A stretch of 64,000 nucleotides of DNA, from positions 3,596,001 to 3,660,000 of the forward strand of contig NZ_CP041660.1 of assembly GCF_007289895.1 (NCBI RefSeq), given 5' to 3'. The DNA comes from Catenovulum sediminis (GTDB lineage Bacteria > Pseudomonadota > Gammaproteobacteria > Enterobacterales > Alteromonadaceae). The translations under genes and the position numbers were made by a program. The notes under the pieces are model-generated. The model did not search any database. It saw nothing but the letters and a program-made list of their open reading frames with translations, and was not told the origin of the DNA. Positions 29,922-39,917 of the stretch are shown here, piece by piece (position 1 is the stretch's first letter; every line of letters begins with the position of its first letter).

Positions 29922-32009
29922 TTAATTTTCACGACAAGTGCTCTCTTTGATAGCGGACTTACTTTGTGATTGCGCAACAAGCAACCGTTCAAACTCTAAA
30001 ACGGGCATTGGCTTATAAAAATAGTAACCTTGAAAAACTGTGATACCAATCGTCGATAAAAACTTAAGCTGTTCAATGGTTTCTACACCTTCTGCAACCA
30101 CTTGTAATTTTAATGCTTTGGCAATAAACGCAATCGCTTCAACAATTGCACAATCATCTGTTTGCTGCGGTAAGTCTTTAATGAACGATCTATCTATTTT
30201 CAACGTACTGAGTGGTAATGTTTTTAAGTAAGCCAATGAAGAATACCCAGTACCGAAATCGTCGATAGATACTTTGATTCCATCCTGATGGAATGAATTA
30301 AGCACCGGCAGTGCTGCATCTAAGTTTTCTAATAACAATGACTCGGTTACCTCTAATTCCAATAACTCTGGCATTACCGAGTGCGTATTTAAATTACTCC
30401 AAATTTCTTTTAATAAACTAGGGTTTAAAAACTGCCGTGCAGATAGGTTTACTGCAACCGGTAGTTGAATATTCTTTGTGTGCCAATTTTCTAGACACTG
30501 GCAAACGAGTTTAATTACACGATAACCAATTTTATTTATCAGGCCGGTTTCTTCAGCCAGCGGAATAAACTCGATCGGAGAGACCACACCGCGTACTGGA
30601 TGTTGCCAGCGAACCAATGCTTCAGCACCCTGTATTTGGCCGCTAGCATTTACCTTAGGTTGAAAGTAAACATCGAGCTCATCTTGTTCAATTGCTCGAT
30701 GTAAATCTTCTTCTAATTCCACTTTATCCTTTAATGAGATCTGCAGCTTAGGCTGAAAAACATTGATTTGTTGGTTGCCCAACAACCAAGCATTATGCAA
30801 AGCAATATCCGCATCTCTTAACATATCACACGCATTGGTATAACTGTCGGTATCGTATAAAACAGAGGCAGAAAAGGTTAAATGAATCTCTCTGTCATTA
30901 ATGACTAATGGCACACGCAGTGGCAACATGATCTTATGCTCAAGAAAGTCTTTTATTGCTTCTAAACTTTGCGGGTTTTGAACTGTAATCGCAAATTTAT
31001 CAGTATCTACCCGTGCTAGGACTTCTGATGGCGGAATAATCGCAGATAAATTATTAGCAACCTCATAGACCATGGTGTCGCCAAAATGATGGCCATACGA
31101 ATCACTAATCAGTTTATATCGGTCGATTGCAATCATGATGACTGAAAAACGCTTAATTTGGTTATCCAGCGTTGATTGAATTAAAACCTCTAGCCTGTCT
31201 AAAAATGCGGAGCGGTTTAACGTATTGGTTAAAGGATCAATTATTTTGCGATTAGTAATGTCAGTCATTGAACCAGCCATACGATAGGCTTTGCCATTTT
31301 CATGGCGGATTGCAGCGCCTCGTATCATCATCCAACGGTATGATCCGTCTTTATGCTTTATCCGACATTCTTTTTCAAAATTATTGCTAATACCTTCTAA
31401 ATGAAAGCGCATTGAACGATTGAATTCAATCAAATCGTCTGGATGAATTCTGTCTAAAAACGCATCAAATTCATTTTGAAATTCGCTGGCATCATAGCCC
31501 AACATGTTTTTCCATCGGTTAGAAAAATAAACATCCCCACTGGATATAAACCAATCCCACAAACCATCATTAGAGCCTTTCGCCGCTAACGTGAAACGTT
31601 CGTTTGCTTTGTTAATATCTTCATCTAACTGACGAATTATTAACAAATTCTGGATACGTGCTATTAATATCTCAATATCAATTGGTTTACCGATAAAGTC
31701 ATTGGCACCCAGTTTAAGGCATGCCACTATTTGCTTGTTATTTCGGCTTCCACTGATGATGATAACAGGCAATGATATAGGGGTATCATGTTCACGTATC
31801 AATCGTAGCAAATCCACACCAGAACCGTCTGGTAAACCGATATCCAACAGGGCAAGATCAAACCTTTCGCTGAGCAGCTGATTATATGCTTCAGTCATAT
31901 TGTCGTAAGCAGATATATGATAGTTACCATATACTTCAAGTGAACCAGCGATAAGCTCTCGAGTTACTCGATCATCCTCAACCAATATAACTCTTGATGC
32001 ATTCTTCAT
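29922..32009 (-). CDS. Response regulator REC-PAS-GGDEF-EAL (likely c-di-GMP phosphodiesterase)
   Basis: A 695-aa cytoplasmic signalling protein. The receiver (residues 1-125) has the acidic pair EDD at 11-13, phospho-acceptor Asp56 (LLDIGLPDG) and Lys108. A PAS domain follows (about 140-255). The GGDEF domain (about 258-415) has DTDKF (335-339) in place of GGDEF, so it cannot be an active cyclase, though it may bind GTP as a regulator. The EAL domain (about 432-685) keeps EAL at 463-465 (GAEALVRW) and DDFGTGYSSL, so c-di-GMP hydrolysis is expected. It precedes the hybrid kinase by 94 bases. The diguanylate cyclase at 15.6 kb could make its substrate. Confidence 0.92.
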   Translation of the reverse strand: MKNASRVILVEDDRVTRELIAGSLEVYGNYHISAYDNMTEAYNQLLSERFDLALLDIGLPDGSGVDLLRLIREHDTPISLPVIIISGSRNNKQIVACLKLGANDFIGKPIDIEILIARIQNLLIIRQLDEDINKANERFTLAAKGSNDGLWDWFISSGDVYFSNRWKNMLGYDASEFQNEFDAFLDRIHPDDLIEFNRSMRFHLEGISNNFEKECRIKHKDGSYRWMMIRGAAIRHENGKAYRMAGSMTDITNRKIIDPLTNTLNRSAFLDRLEVLIQSTLDNQIKRFSVIMIAIDRYKLISDSYGHHFGDTMVYEVANNLSAIIPPSEVLARVDTDKFAITVQNPQSLEAIKDFLEHKIMLPLRVPLVINDREIHLTFSASVLYDTDSYTNACDMLRDADIALHNAWLLGNQQINVFQPKLQISLKDKVELEEDLHRAIEQDELDVYFQPKVNASGQIQGAEALVRWQHPVRGVVSPIEFIPLAEETGLINKIGYRVIKLVCQCLENWHTKNIQLPVAVNLSARQFLNPSLLKEIWSNLNTHSVMPELLELEVTESLLLENLDAALPVLNSFHQDGIKVSIDDFGTGYSSLAYLKTLPLSTLKIDRSFIKDLPQQTDDCAIVEAIAFIAKALKLQVVAEGVETIEQLKFLSTIGITVFQGYYFYKPMPVLEFERLLVAQSQSKSAIKESTCREN

Positions 32010-32298
32010 ATCTTAATCCTTCAAGTGAACAGCGCCCAGAATGTTTTAAATTACATACTTAAATATTGAATTAACGGAATTGTCTACCTACTAGAAATAG
32101 TAGATTTAATAGTCATAGTCAATAAAACGGCCAAGTTAAATGACATAAGTTTGGTGAAAATTAAGTCAGAAAGTAATTGATAAATAGAATATTTATTTAA
32201 ATTAATGATTTAGTATAGGTAAACAGCAAACATCGTGATTATGCCTTATTAGAAAAGATTGTTATATACCACTTTCTAACAGTTATTTACGGGGGAAT

Positions 32299-32991
32299 TT
32301 ACTTCCCCGGCAGTTTTTTCCATGTTACTTGATCACGTACATAAACAGGCGAAACTTGTGCTGCACTTTGCTGGTCACCTTCGCTGAATTTCTTTAATCC
32401 GATTAGGGCAATGTCTAATGCATTCGGAAAGGTACACTGTGTACTTACTTGTGCGTTAATTTGCTGGCTAAGTTCTGCATGATATGTTTGCCAACCCGTG
32501 CCAATTGCCTGCCATACTATTTGACTGTCTAACGCTTTCAGTGAATTTCGGGCATCACACACAGTATCTTGAATAACGGTTTGTACAGAACCCTGTTCTT
32601 CAATGATAAAGGCGCCTAAATAAATTTCATTCATACGCGCGTCGATCGCACTGATAATATGCGTTTGCCCAGAGGTTCGAAAAATACTATGGGCCATGGC
32701 TTGCAATGAAGAAACGCCGACGGTTGCTTTGTCTGCCCCCAAAGCCAATCCTTGAACAATCCCAGTTGCGATTCTAACGCCTGTAAAACTGCCAGGACCT
32801 TGTCCGTAGGCAATCACATCAACATCTGCAAGTTTTAAGTTGGCTTGTGTGAGTACTGAATCTGTCATGGCAAGAATACGCTTGTTGTGCTCGCGAGGAC
32901 AAACGTCAAATTCCACAAAAGTTTTACCATCGGCGATGACAGCTGCCGAACAAGCTTCTGTCGAAGTATCTAATGCGAGTATACGGGTCAT
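32299..32991 (-). CDS. tsaB: tRNA threonylcarbamoyladenosine synthesis protein TsaB
   Basis: TsaB (YeaZ) partners TsaD and TsaE in making t6A at position 37 of ANN-reading tRNAs. The 230-aa protein starts RILALDTSTEACSAAV and has the GQGPGSFTGVRIATGIVQGLA segment (about residues 64-84), both typical. It acts upstream of TrmO, also encoded in this window, which methylates t6A. It lies 2 bases after yoaA, as in E. coli. The 289 bases downstream (32010-32298) are AT-rich with no gene; one weak 6-bp inverted repeat lies at 32088-32103. Confidence 0.96.
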   Translation of the reverse strand: MTRILALDTSTEACSAAVIADGKTFVEFDVCPREHNKRILAMTDSVLTQANLKLADVDVIAYGQGPGSFTGVRIATGIVQGLALGADKATVGVSSLQAMAHSIFRTSGQTHIISAIDARMNEIYLGAFIIEEQGSVQTVIQDTVCDARNSLKALDSQIVWQAIGTGWQTYHAELSQQINAQVSTQCTFPNALDIALIGLKKFSEGDQQSAAQVSPVYVRDQVTWKKLPGK

Positions 32992-32993
32992 TA

Positions 32994-34931
32994 TTATTCA
33001 CTCTCTTTGTTTACTGTCTTATTGCCATTTAACAAAAATGCGCAGGCTTTCTTTAAATCTCGCGTTCTTTGCATATTAGGTAAACTTTGTACGAAAATTT
33101 CACCATAAGGCCTAGAGATTAACCTTGGATCGCATATCACCAAAACACCTTTATCCTGTACATCGCGGATCAACCTGCCAGCACCTTGTTTTAAGGTAAT
33201 GACAGCTTGTGGGATTTGTATTTTTGCAAAAGCATCTTGCCCTTTTCGTTTGCAGTTTTCGATACGCGCCTGAATTAATGGGTCATCTGGTGAAGCAAAC
33301 GGCAGCTTATCAATAATAACACATTGCAACGCGTCACCTCGAACATCTACCCCTTCCCAAAAGCTCCCAGTAGCCAGCAGAACCGGATCTTGTTCGGCTA
33401 AATATAAATCCAACAATTTACGCTTCGGTACTTCGCCTTGCACAAATATCGGATTATCGATTCGTTTTTTAAGCCGAGCAGCGACCATATTCATCATGCG
33501 GTAACTGGTAAAAAGGAAAAAACAGCGTCCTTTACTCGCCTGGATTAGCTCGCATGCAGTTTCAATCAATACATTTAATACATTTCTATCATTGGGTTCG
33601 GGCATATAACGAGGAATGCATAACATCGATTGCTTAGGGTAATCAAATGGACTTTCCAATTCTAACGATTGATAATCAACTAAGCCAAGTAACTCGGTAA
33701 AATGTTCAAACTTACCATCAACAGATAATGTCGCTGACGTCATTAACCAAGATTGTTTTTTATCATTTCTTAAACTTGAAAATTTATCTGCAATGGATAA
33801 GGGAGTTAGATTTAAACTGATATGGCGCGGGGTCGTCTCATACCATAAACTAACATCACTGAGTTGCCACTGTGTTAACCTATCTATTTTACTTTTAGCT
33901 TCAAATATACGTTCAAAACAATGATCTGCCTCTTTACTGCGACCAATATGGGTTTTTAAAACTTGATATGTAAATTCAATCGTTTGCTCAAGTGTTTGCA
34001 GCTCTTGTTGGCATATCTCTGATTGACCTTTTTCACGCCAATTTCCTTTTTCAGGCGTTTGTGGAAAAACCAGACGAAATTGACGCGCCGCAGTGATCAA
34101 CTTTTCGCTGGCTTTACCTAGCTGTTTCACATCTTTCAGCTCTGTGCGATAGACAGTCTCAATATCTTTGCCCAACTCGACCAATTGCCGAGTTGATAAG
34201 CGCTCGCCAAAGTATTCACAGGCAATGTCAGGAATTTGATGCGCTTCATCAAAAACGACTACTTCAGAGTCAGGTACAATTTCGCCAAATCCCGTGTCTT
34301 TTACCGCCATGTCTGCAAAGTATAAATGATGGTTAATTACAACCAAGTCTGCATCAGCTGCTTTTTTACGCGCTTTAACTAAATAACAATCTTCGTAGTC
34401 TGGACATTCTCGCCCAAGGCAATTATCAAGTGTACTGGTGACCATAGGAATCGCTTGAGAATCTTCCGCGATTTTCGTGACCTCTCCAACATCACCTGAT
34501 TGGGTTTGGTTTGCCCACTTTTCTATTTGTTTTAGGTCGCTAAGCAATTGTTTATCTTGCAGCATTGGGTGTGCTTTATGCTGTCTGAAGCGATGTAAAC
34601 ACAAATAGTTTGACCGCCCTTTTAATAATGCAGTTTTAACCGTCGACTTTAAGGCTTTTTTAACGATGGGTAAATCTCGGTGATATAATTGCTCTTGTAA
34701 GTTTTTAGTACCCGTTGAGACAATAACTTTCTTGCCACTGATGATAGCCGGGATAAGATACGCAAAGGTTTTACCCGTCCCTGTACCGGCTTCCGCTATC
34801 AGTAAATTCTGTTTTTCAACAGCGTCTAAAAAAGACTGAGCTAATTTAAGCTGAGCGCTTCTCGGCTGAAAACCATCTATTGTTTTCGCCAACGCACCTT
34901 GATTAGAAAATATATGACTTAGCTCTGTCAA
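32994..34931 (-). CDS. yoaA: DinG-family ATP-dependent DNA helicase YoaA
   Basis: XPD/DinG-type superfamily 2 helicase with a [4Fe-4S] cluster. The 645-aa protein has Walker A AEAGTGTGKT (about residues 46-55), cluster cysteines (YLCLHRF, then CLGRECPDYEDC, about 110-185), a DEAH box (VVFDEAHQIP) and C-terminal helicase motifs (GSFWEGVDVRG, QGAGRLIRD). In E. coli YoaA works with the DNA polymerase III chi subunit in repair. The only start in frame is a TTG at 34931 with no ribosome site; it lies inside the T run of the terminator of the gene before it, which is odd. It is followed by tsaB 2 bases on. Confidence 0.93.
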   Translation of the reverse strand: MTELSHIFSNQGALAKTIDGFQPRSAQLKLAQSFLDAVEKQNLLIAEAGTGTGKTFAYLIPAIISGKKVIVSTGTKNLQEQLYHRDLPIVKKALKSTVKTALLKGRSNYLCLHRFRQHKAHPMLQDKQLLSDLKQIEKWANQTQSGDVGEVTKIAEDSQAIPMVTSTLDNCLGRECPDYEDCYLVKARKKAADADLVVINHHLYFADMAVKDTGFGEIVPDSEVVVFDEAHQIPDIACEYFGERLSTRQLVELGKDIETVYRTELKDVKQLGKASEKLITAARQFRLVFPQTPEKGNWREKGQSEICQQELQTLEQTIEFTYQVLKTHIGRSKEADHCFERIFEAKSKIDRLTQWQLSDVSLWYETTPRHISLNLTPLSIADKFSSLRNDKKQSWLMTSATLSVDGKFEHFTELLGLVDYQSLELESPFDYPKQSMLCIPRYMPEPNDRNVLNVLIETACELIQASKGRCFFLFTSYRMMNMVAARLKKRIDNPIFVQGEVPKRKLLDLYLAEQDPVLLATGSFWEGVDVRGDALQCVIIDKLPFASPDDPLIQARIENCKRKGQDAFAKIQIPQAVITLKQGAGRLIRDVQDKGVLVICDPRLISRPYGEIFVQSLPNMQRTRDLKKACAFLLNGNKTVNKESE

Positions 34932-34961
34932 AAAAAAACGCCTCGTTTGTTCAAGAGGCGT
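34930..34961 (-). terminator. Rho-independent terminator overlapping the yoaA start
   Basis: On the minus strand ACGCCTC and GAGGCGT pair in a 7-base stem (34961-34955 with 34944-34938), followed by nine T. It would end transcripts of the small gene at 34999-35265. The T run includes the first bases of the yoaA start codon TTG, so yoaA would need read-through or its own promoter. Confidence 0.75.
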
Positions 34962-34998
34962 AGATTATCCAGTTTTTACGCTAAATATCCAGTTTAGC

Positions 34999-35265
34999 TT
35001 ATATCAAAATATCGATATGGTGATGTCGCTCATCGTTTGATTTTTGTTTTTCTTGAGTATCCTTTTCATCACTCTCTGTTGCGGTTTCGGAATCAGACAG
35101 CTGCTCGTGTCTTTTGTGTGCAAGACGGTGCTTATAATATTTTTCTTCGCGGGTTTCTTGAGACGTTTTAGGTTCTTTTGATATTTTGGCGACATTTAAA
35201 CGGGGTGGCTTCAATTTATCTTGAACCACACGTGGCATAAATGGAATAATCATGTCCATGTTCAT
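34999..35265 (-). CDS. Small hydrophilic protein of unknown function
   Basis: An 88-aa product that begins MNMDMIIPFMPRVVQDKL and then becomes strongly charged, rich in Lys, Glu, Ser and Thr, ending in an ERHHHIDI segment. I do not recognise a family. The start is fixed by a strong ribosome site, GAGGAGG, six bases before the ATG at 35265-35263; the frame could extend five codons further, but the longer start would overlap that site. A rho-independent terminator follows it directly, which supports a real single-gene transcript. Confidence 0.6.
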   Translation of the reverse strand: MNMDMIIPFMPRVVQDKLKPPRLNVAKISKEPKTSQETREEKYYKHRLAHKRHEQLSDSETATESDEKDTQEKQKSNDERHHHIDILI

Positions 35266-35364
35266 CGTTTGCCTCCTCATTTAAATGATTAAATGACTAT
35301 CTTTATTATCGGCTAGATATTGAAATTGTTTAAATATTAAAAAACTTATTTTTATTTACCCTTT

Positions 35365-35595
35365 TTATTTACCCTTGCCTAATTTAATACGTAATCGGTA
35401 TAGATGTGGTTCAACTTCAAGAATTTCTACGCTATAACCTTTAAATTCAAGCCATGCTGGAATATCCTTTAAAGATGACTTATCTGAGATCCAAAGCTCT
35501 AGCGTATCGCTAGCTTGGCAATCTTTAAGTTTTAGTTTAAGTTGCAGCAACGGCATTGGACAAAACATATGACGGCAGTCTAATTTAATTAACAT
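35365..35595 (-). CDS. TusA-family sulfurtransferase
   Basis: A 76-aa TusA-like protein that carries persulfide sulfur from IscS-type desulfurases. It has the family signature DCRHMFCPMPLL with the sulfur-carrying Cys12 (CPMP) and a second cysteine at 7. I use the ATG at 35593-35595; the frame runs on to 35670, but that extension has no family similarity and overlaps the divergent gene start. It may serve in tRNA 2-thiolation or in another sulfur route; whether it is TusA itself or a paralogue is uncertain. Confidence 0.85.
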   Translation of the reverse strand: MLIKLDCRHMFCPMPLLQLKLKLKDCQASDTLELWISDKSSLKDIPAWLEFKGYSVEILEVEPHLYRLRIKLGKGK

Positions 35596-35690
35596 TGTCT
35601 GGTGCTTAAAAAGAATGCATGCTTTATTGTAACAAAATATTTTAGTCAATGATTTAATATCAATTGGCATTAACGAGGACGTGTCTAGCG

Positions 35691-36368
35691 ATGTCTAACT
35701 CATTAGGTAAATCTGCTTTGCCGGAAAACCCAACTCTAAAAGACATTAACAAGTTTAAACGCCAACTTAATTGGGGCGATTTACCGCCCTTTTATCATAT
35801 GATTGCTTCATCAGTTAGTGAGTTAGAAAGTATTCATGCGATGGGGTTTGACAATGCTCTAAGAAAGATATGTAAACCTACCAATTGGAATATTGAATTA
35901 TTAGGTGGCTACATTGACGCAAATAACGAAATACATGTTGATAAAAAACCGCGTATAGCAATTTACCAACTTTTTACCGAGCGTGGGTTTGAATTGCATT
36001 GTTTTCCTTATGCAAGAGACAAGGAAATAGACCAATATGTCCGAAATCATCGTTTAATGGAATTTGTAGTCTGGGATCCAGGCACCATGAAAGTACTAGG
36101 TCGAGTAAACCAATTACACAAGTTTATTGACTATTATTTTCAGCGCGGTGATGTTGCAGACCGGGCGGTGATTTTCCATGCGATGCATTGTGTCAATAAA
36201 CTGATTGAATATATGCAAAAACATGTCGATGTCGTTAAAGTGGACGGCGTATCAATCGAACAATACTTTAAACTACAAGAGAAAAAACTGGCGACAGCAG
36301 ATTTCGACGATTTGCTATTAGGTGGTTTGAAAGGAAACGAATTATCAAACGGGGACTCTAATAAATAA
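35691..36368 (+). CDS. Conserved-looking protein of unknown function
   Basis: A 225-aa soluble protein without signal peptide or membrane segment. It has Trp/Tyr-rich segments (KRQLNWGDLPPFYHMI, KPTNWNIELLGGYI), a beta-rich middle (PRIAIYQLFTERGFELHCFPYA) and a helical C-terminal half (HKFIDYYFQRGDVADRAVIFHAMHCVNKLIEYMQ). I do not recognise a family. I chose the ATG at 35691, with GAGG 12 bases upstream; a longer frame begins at 35664 with a non-ATG codon. It lies 29 bases before bepA on the same strand and diverges from tusA, so it may share a transcript with the bepA group. Confidence 0.75.
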   Translation: MSNSLGKSALPENPTLKDINKFKRQLNWGDLPPFYHMIASSVSELESIHAMGFDNALRKICKPTNWNIELLGGYIDANNEIHVDKKPRIAIYQLFTERGFELHCFPYARDKEIDQYVRNHRLMEFVVWDPGTMKVLGRVNQLHKFIDYYFQRGDVADRAVIFHAMHCVNKLIEYMQKHVDVVKVDGVSIEQYFKLQEKKLATADFDDLLLGGLKGNELSNGDSNK

Positions 36369-36397
36369 TCCAGATAGTTTGATTCGTATATTAATAG

Positions 36398-37858
36398 GTG
36401 TTCAATTTGTTGAAAAAGTTGTCTGTACTTTGTTTGAGTTTGTCTGTTGCGTTGTCGAGTGTCTCTGTCAACGCGGTGTCAAATGGCAATAAATTACCTG
36501 ATTTGGGAACCGTTGCCGCCGGTAGTTTAACGATCGAAAAAGAAAAAGTGATTGGTCAGGTTATTCGCCGGCAACTTAGAGCTACCTCCCCCGTTATTTC
36601 AGATCCGTTATTGGATGAATATCTCAATGATCTTGGAAACAAATTAGTTTCCAAAGCCAATGATGTTCGCTACCCATTTGATTTTTATTTAATCAAAAAT
36701 CCACAGCTTAACGCATTTGCGACCTTTGGCGGTGTTGTTGCACTACACACCCGGACTTTACTAGAATCAGAAACCGAATCTGAATTGGCTTCTGTTATTG
36801 GGCACGAAATCGCGCACGTAACACAACGTCATATAGCAAGAACCATTGAAGAAAACCAAAGAAATGCGCCATTAACAATTGCTTCATTACTGGGTGCTAT
36901 ATTAATCGCTATGGCAGATCCCAGCGCAGGTGCTGCTGCTATCACGACAGCGCAGGCCAGTAGCCAGCAAATGGCGCTTAATTATAATCGTCACAATGAA
37001 AAAGAAGCCGACAGGATTGGCCTTCGGATCATGATTGATGCTGGCTTTGATCCGAATGGTGCGCGTGATTTTTTTGTCCGCTTAGCAGAACAAAGCCGCT
37101 ACTCAAGTAAACTGCCGGCTATGCTGTATTCACACCCATTACCAGACTCTCGAGTGAGTGATATTCGTGCGCGCGTTGACGGCTTAGAACCTAAATTCGT
37201 GCGTCCTAACCCGGCATTTCATTTTGCTAAAGTCAGAACAGCGGTGCTATACACGCATGTGCCGAGTTATCATGTAGAGCACTTTAGAGCAAAATTAAAC
37301 GAGCCAGAGCAAAGCGAAAATCCATATTATAAATACGGCTTAGCACTTGCTCTGATGAAAACCGATGCTTTTACCGAGGCCAGTAAAATAATAGATGACT
37401 TGTTACAACAACAAGGCAACAATTTATATTATCTTGATCTAAAAACAGACATAGAGTTAGGCTTAAAACGATATAAAGATATTCTAGATTTATTGGCAAT
37501 GAAATTAGAATTGATGCCAAATAACCAAGTATTGGTTTTAAACTATGCAAACGCACTGATTTCTGCCAAACAAGCGCAGAAAGCAGTTGAAATATTAAAA
37601 GATTTTATTATTCTCCAACCAGAACATTATCTGGCTTGGCAGTTGATGTCAGATGCATATAAACAACTTGGCAACCGAGCAATGTACCATCAGGCTCAGG
37701 CTGAGCTATATGCATTAGTTTTAGCATATCCCAAAGCAATTGATGAACTGCATACTGCTTTTAATTATATTGACAGGCAATCAGAGACAGACAAAAAGCG
37801 AATCTCTGCCAGAATTAAACAGTTGCGTAATGAACAAGAGAATATTAAAAGGCTTTAA
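36398..37858 (+). CDS. bepA: BepA-like M48 periplasmic metalloprotease/chaperone
   Basis: BepA (YfgC) is a zinc protease and chaperone that helps insert LptD and clears stalled outer-membrane proteins at the BAM complex. The 486-aa product has a signal peptide (cleavage after VNA, about residue 26), the M48 zinc motif HEIAH (His136, Glu137, His140), the EKEADRIGLRIM segment with the third zinc ligand Glu, and a C-terminal TPR region. The start could be this GTG or a TTG three codons on, which is better placed after AGGTG; the signal peptide is intact either way. It works in the same pathway as BamB, encoded at 2.8 kb. Confidence 0.92.
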   Translation: MFNLLKKLSVLCLSLSVALSSVSVNAVSNGNKLPDLGTVAAGSLTIEKEKVIGQVIRRQLRATSPVISDPLLDEYLNDLGNKLVSKANDVRYPFDFYLIKNPQLNAFATFGGVVALHTRTLLESETESELASVIGHEIAHVTQRHIARTIEENQRNAPLTIASLLGAILIAMADPSAGAAAITTAQASSQQMALNYNRHNEKEADRIGLRIMIDAGFDPNGARDFFVRLAEQSRYSSKLPAMLYSHPLPDSRVSDIRARVDGLEPKFVRPNPAFHFAKVRTAVLYTHVPSYHVEHFRAKLNEPEQSENPYYKYGLALALMKTDAFTEASKIIDDLLQQQGNNLYYLDLKTDIELGLKRYKDILDLLAMKLELMPNNQVLVLNYANALISAKQAQKAVEILKDFIILQPEHYLAWQLMSDAYKQLGNRAMYHQAQAELYALVLAYPKAIDELHTAFNYIDRQSETDKKRISARIKQLRNEQENIKRL

Positions 37859-37860
37859 AC

Positions 37861-39210
<1,350 letters not shown>

Positions 39211-39217
39211 ACACTTG

Positions 39218-39895
39218 ATGCCTCATCAACTTATTTACACACACCCTGACTTTTATGTTTTCAATAAAACTCAAGGTGTGGATTTTCATGATGATAATGG
39301 TGTTGCTGGTTTTTTTTCACAGATTAAACACAGCTACCCGAGTGAAAAACTTTACCCGGTTCATCGTTTAGATAAAGAAACATCGGGCCTTATTATTGTT
39401 GCGCGTAACTTAGCTGCAGAACAGTATATTCAACAATTGTTTCAAGCTTCAAAAATTGAAAAATACTATTGGGCGATCGCCGGTAATAAGCCAAAGCAAA
39501 AACAAGGTCGAATTTGCGGTGATATGAAAAAGTCACGCAACAAAGGCTGGATGTTAGCAAAAAGCACGGATAATCCAGCTAAAACCTATTTTTATTCGTT
39601 TGGCTTGGGAAATGGATATCGCCACTATTTATTAAAACCTTATACTGGAAAAACGCATCAATTACGTGTTGCAATGAAATCAATTGGCAGCGCAATTTTA
39701 GGTGATGATATTTACAAAGGTCAGTCCGCTGATAGATTATACCTCCATGCACAAGCATTGCGCATTCACTACCAACAACAAATAATTGAAGTTCAGCTTA
39801 ATCCAGACCACCCGCTTTTTAAAATCGCAAACGCAACCGATGAAAATAAAAAGTGGATTAACGCACCATGGAGTTTAAATTGGCCTAAACTGTAA
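39218..39895 (+). CDS. RluA-family pseudouridine synthase
   Basis: Converts uridine to pseudouridine in RNA. The 225-aa protein has the catalytic HRLDKETSGLIIVA (Asp at about residue 55) and the later KPYTGKTHQLRVAMKSIG. It has no S4 domain, so it is a short RluA-type enzyme; the exact RNA target cannot be read from the sequence. I chose the ATG at 39218; an upstream extension would overlap the DUF2069 gene and lacks family sequence. Confidence 0.88.
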   Translation: MPHQLIYTHPDFYVFNKTQGVDFHDDNGVAGFFSQIKHSYPSEKLYPVHRLDKETSGLIIVARNLAAEQYIQQLFQASKIEKYYWAIAGNKPKQKQGRICGDMKKSRNKGWMLAKSTDNPAKTYFYSFGLGNGYRHYLLKPYTGKTHQLRVAMKSIGSAILGDDIYKGQSADRLYLHAQALRIHYQQQIIEVQLNPDHPLFKIANATDENKKWINAPWSLNWPKL

Positions 39896-39903
39896 TAAAG
39901 TAC

Positions 39904-39912
39904 AGGAGGTGA
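39904..39912 (+). promoter_or_regulatory. Very strong ribosome binding site
   Basis: AGGAGGTGA is a full match to the 3' end of 16S rRNA, five bases before the ATG at 39918. It fixes the start of the cyclic-nucleotide-binding protein and predicts high translation. Confidence 0.8.
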
Positions 39913-39917
39913 TTTAA

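Noticed and set aside
32088-32103. Small inverted repeat CTACTA-GAAA-TAGTAG before the REC-PAS-GGDEF-EAL gene
   Set aside because: Only six AT-rich base pairs; easily due to chance, and no T run or known operator match.
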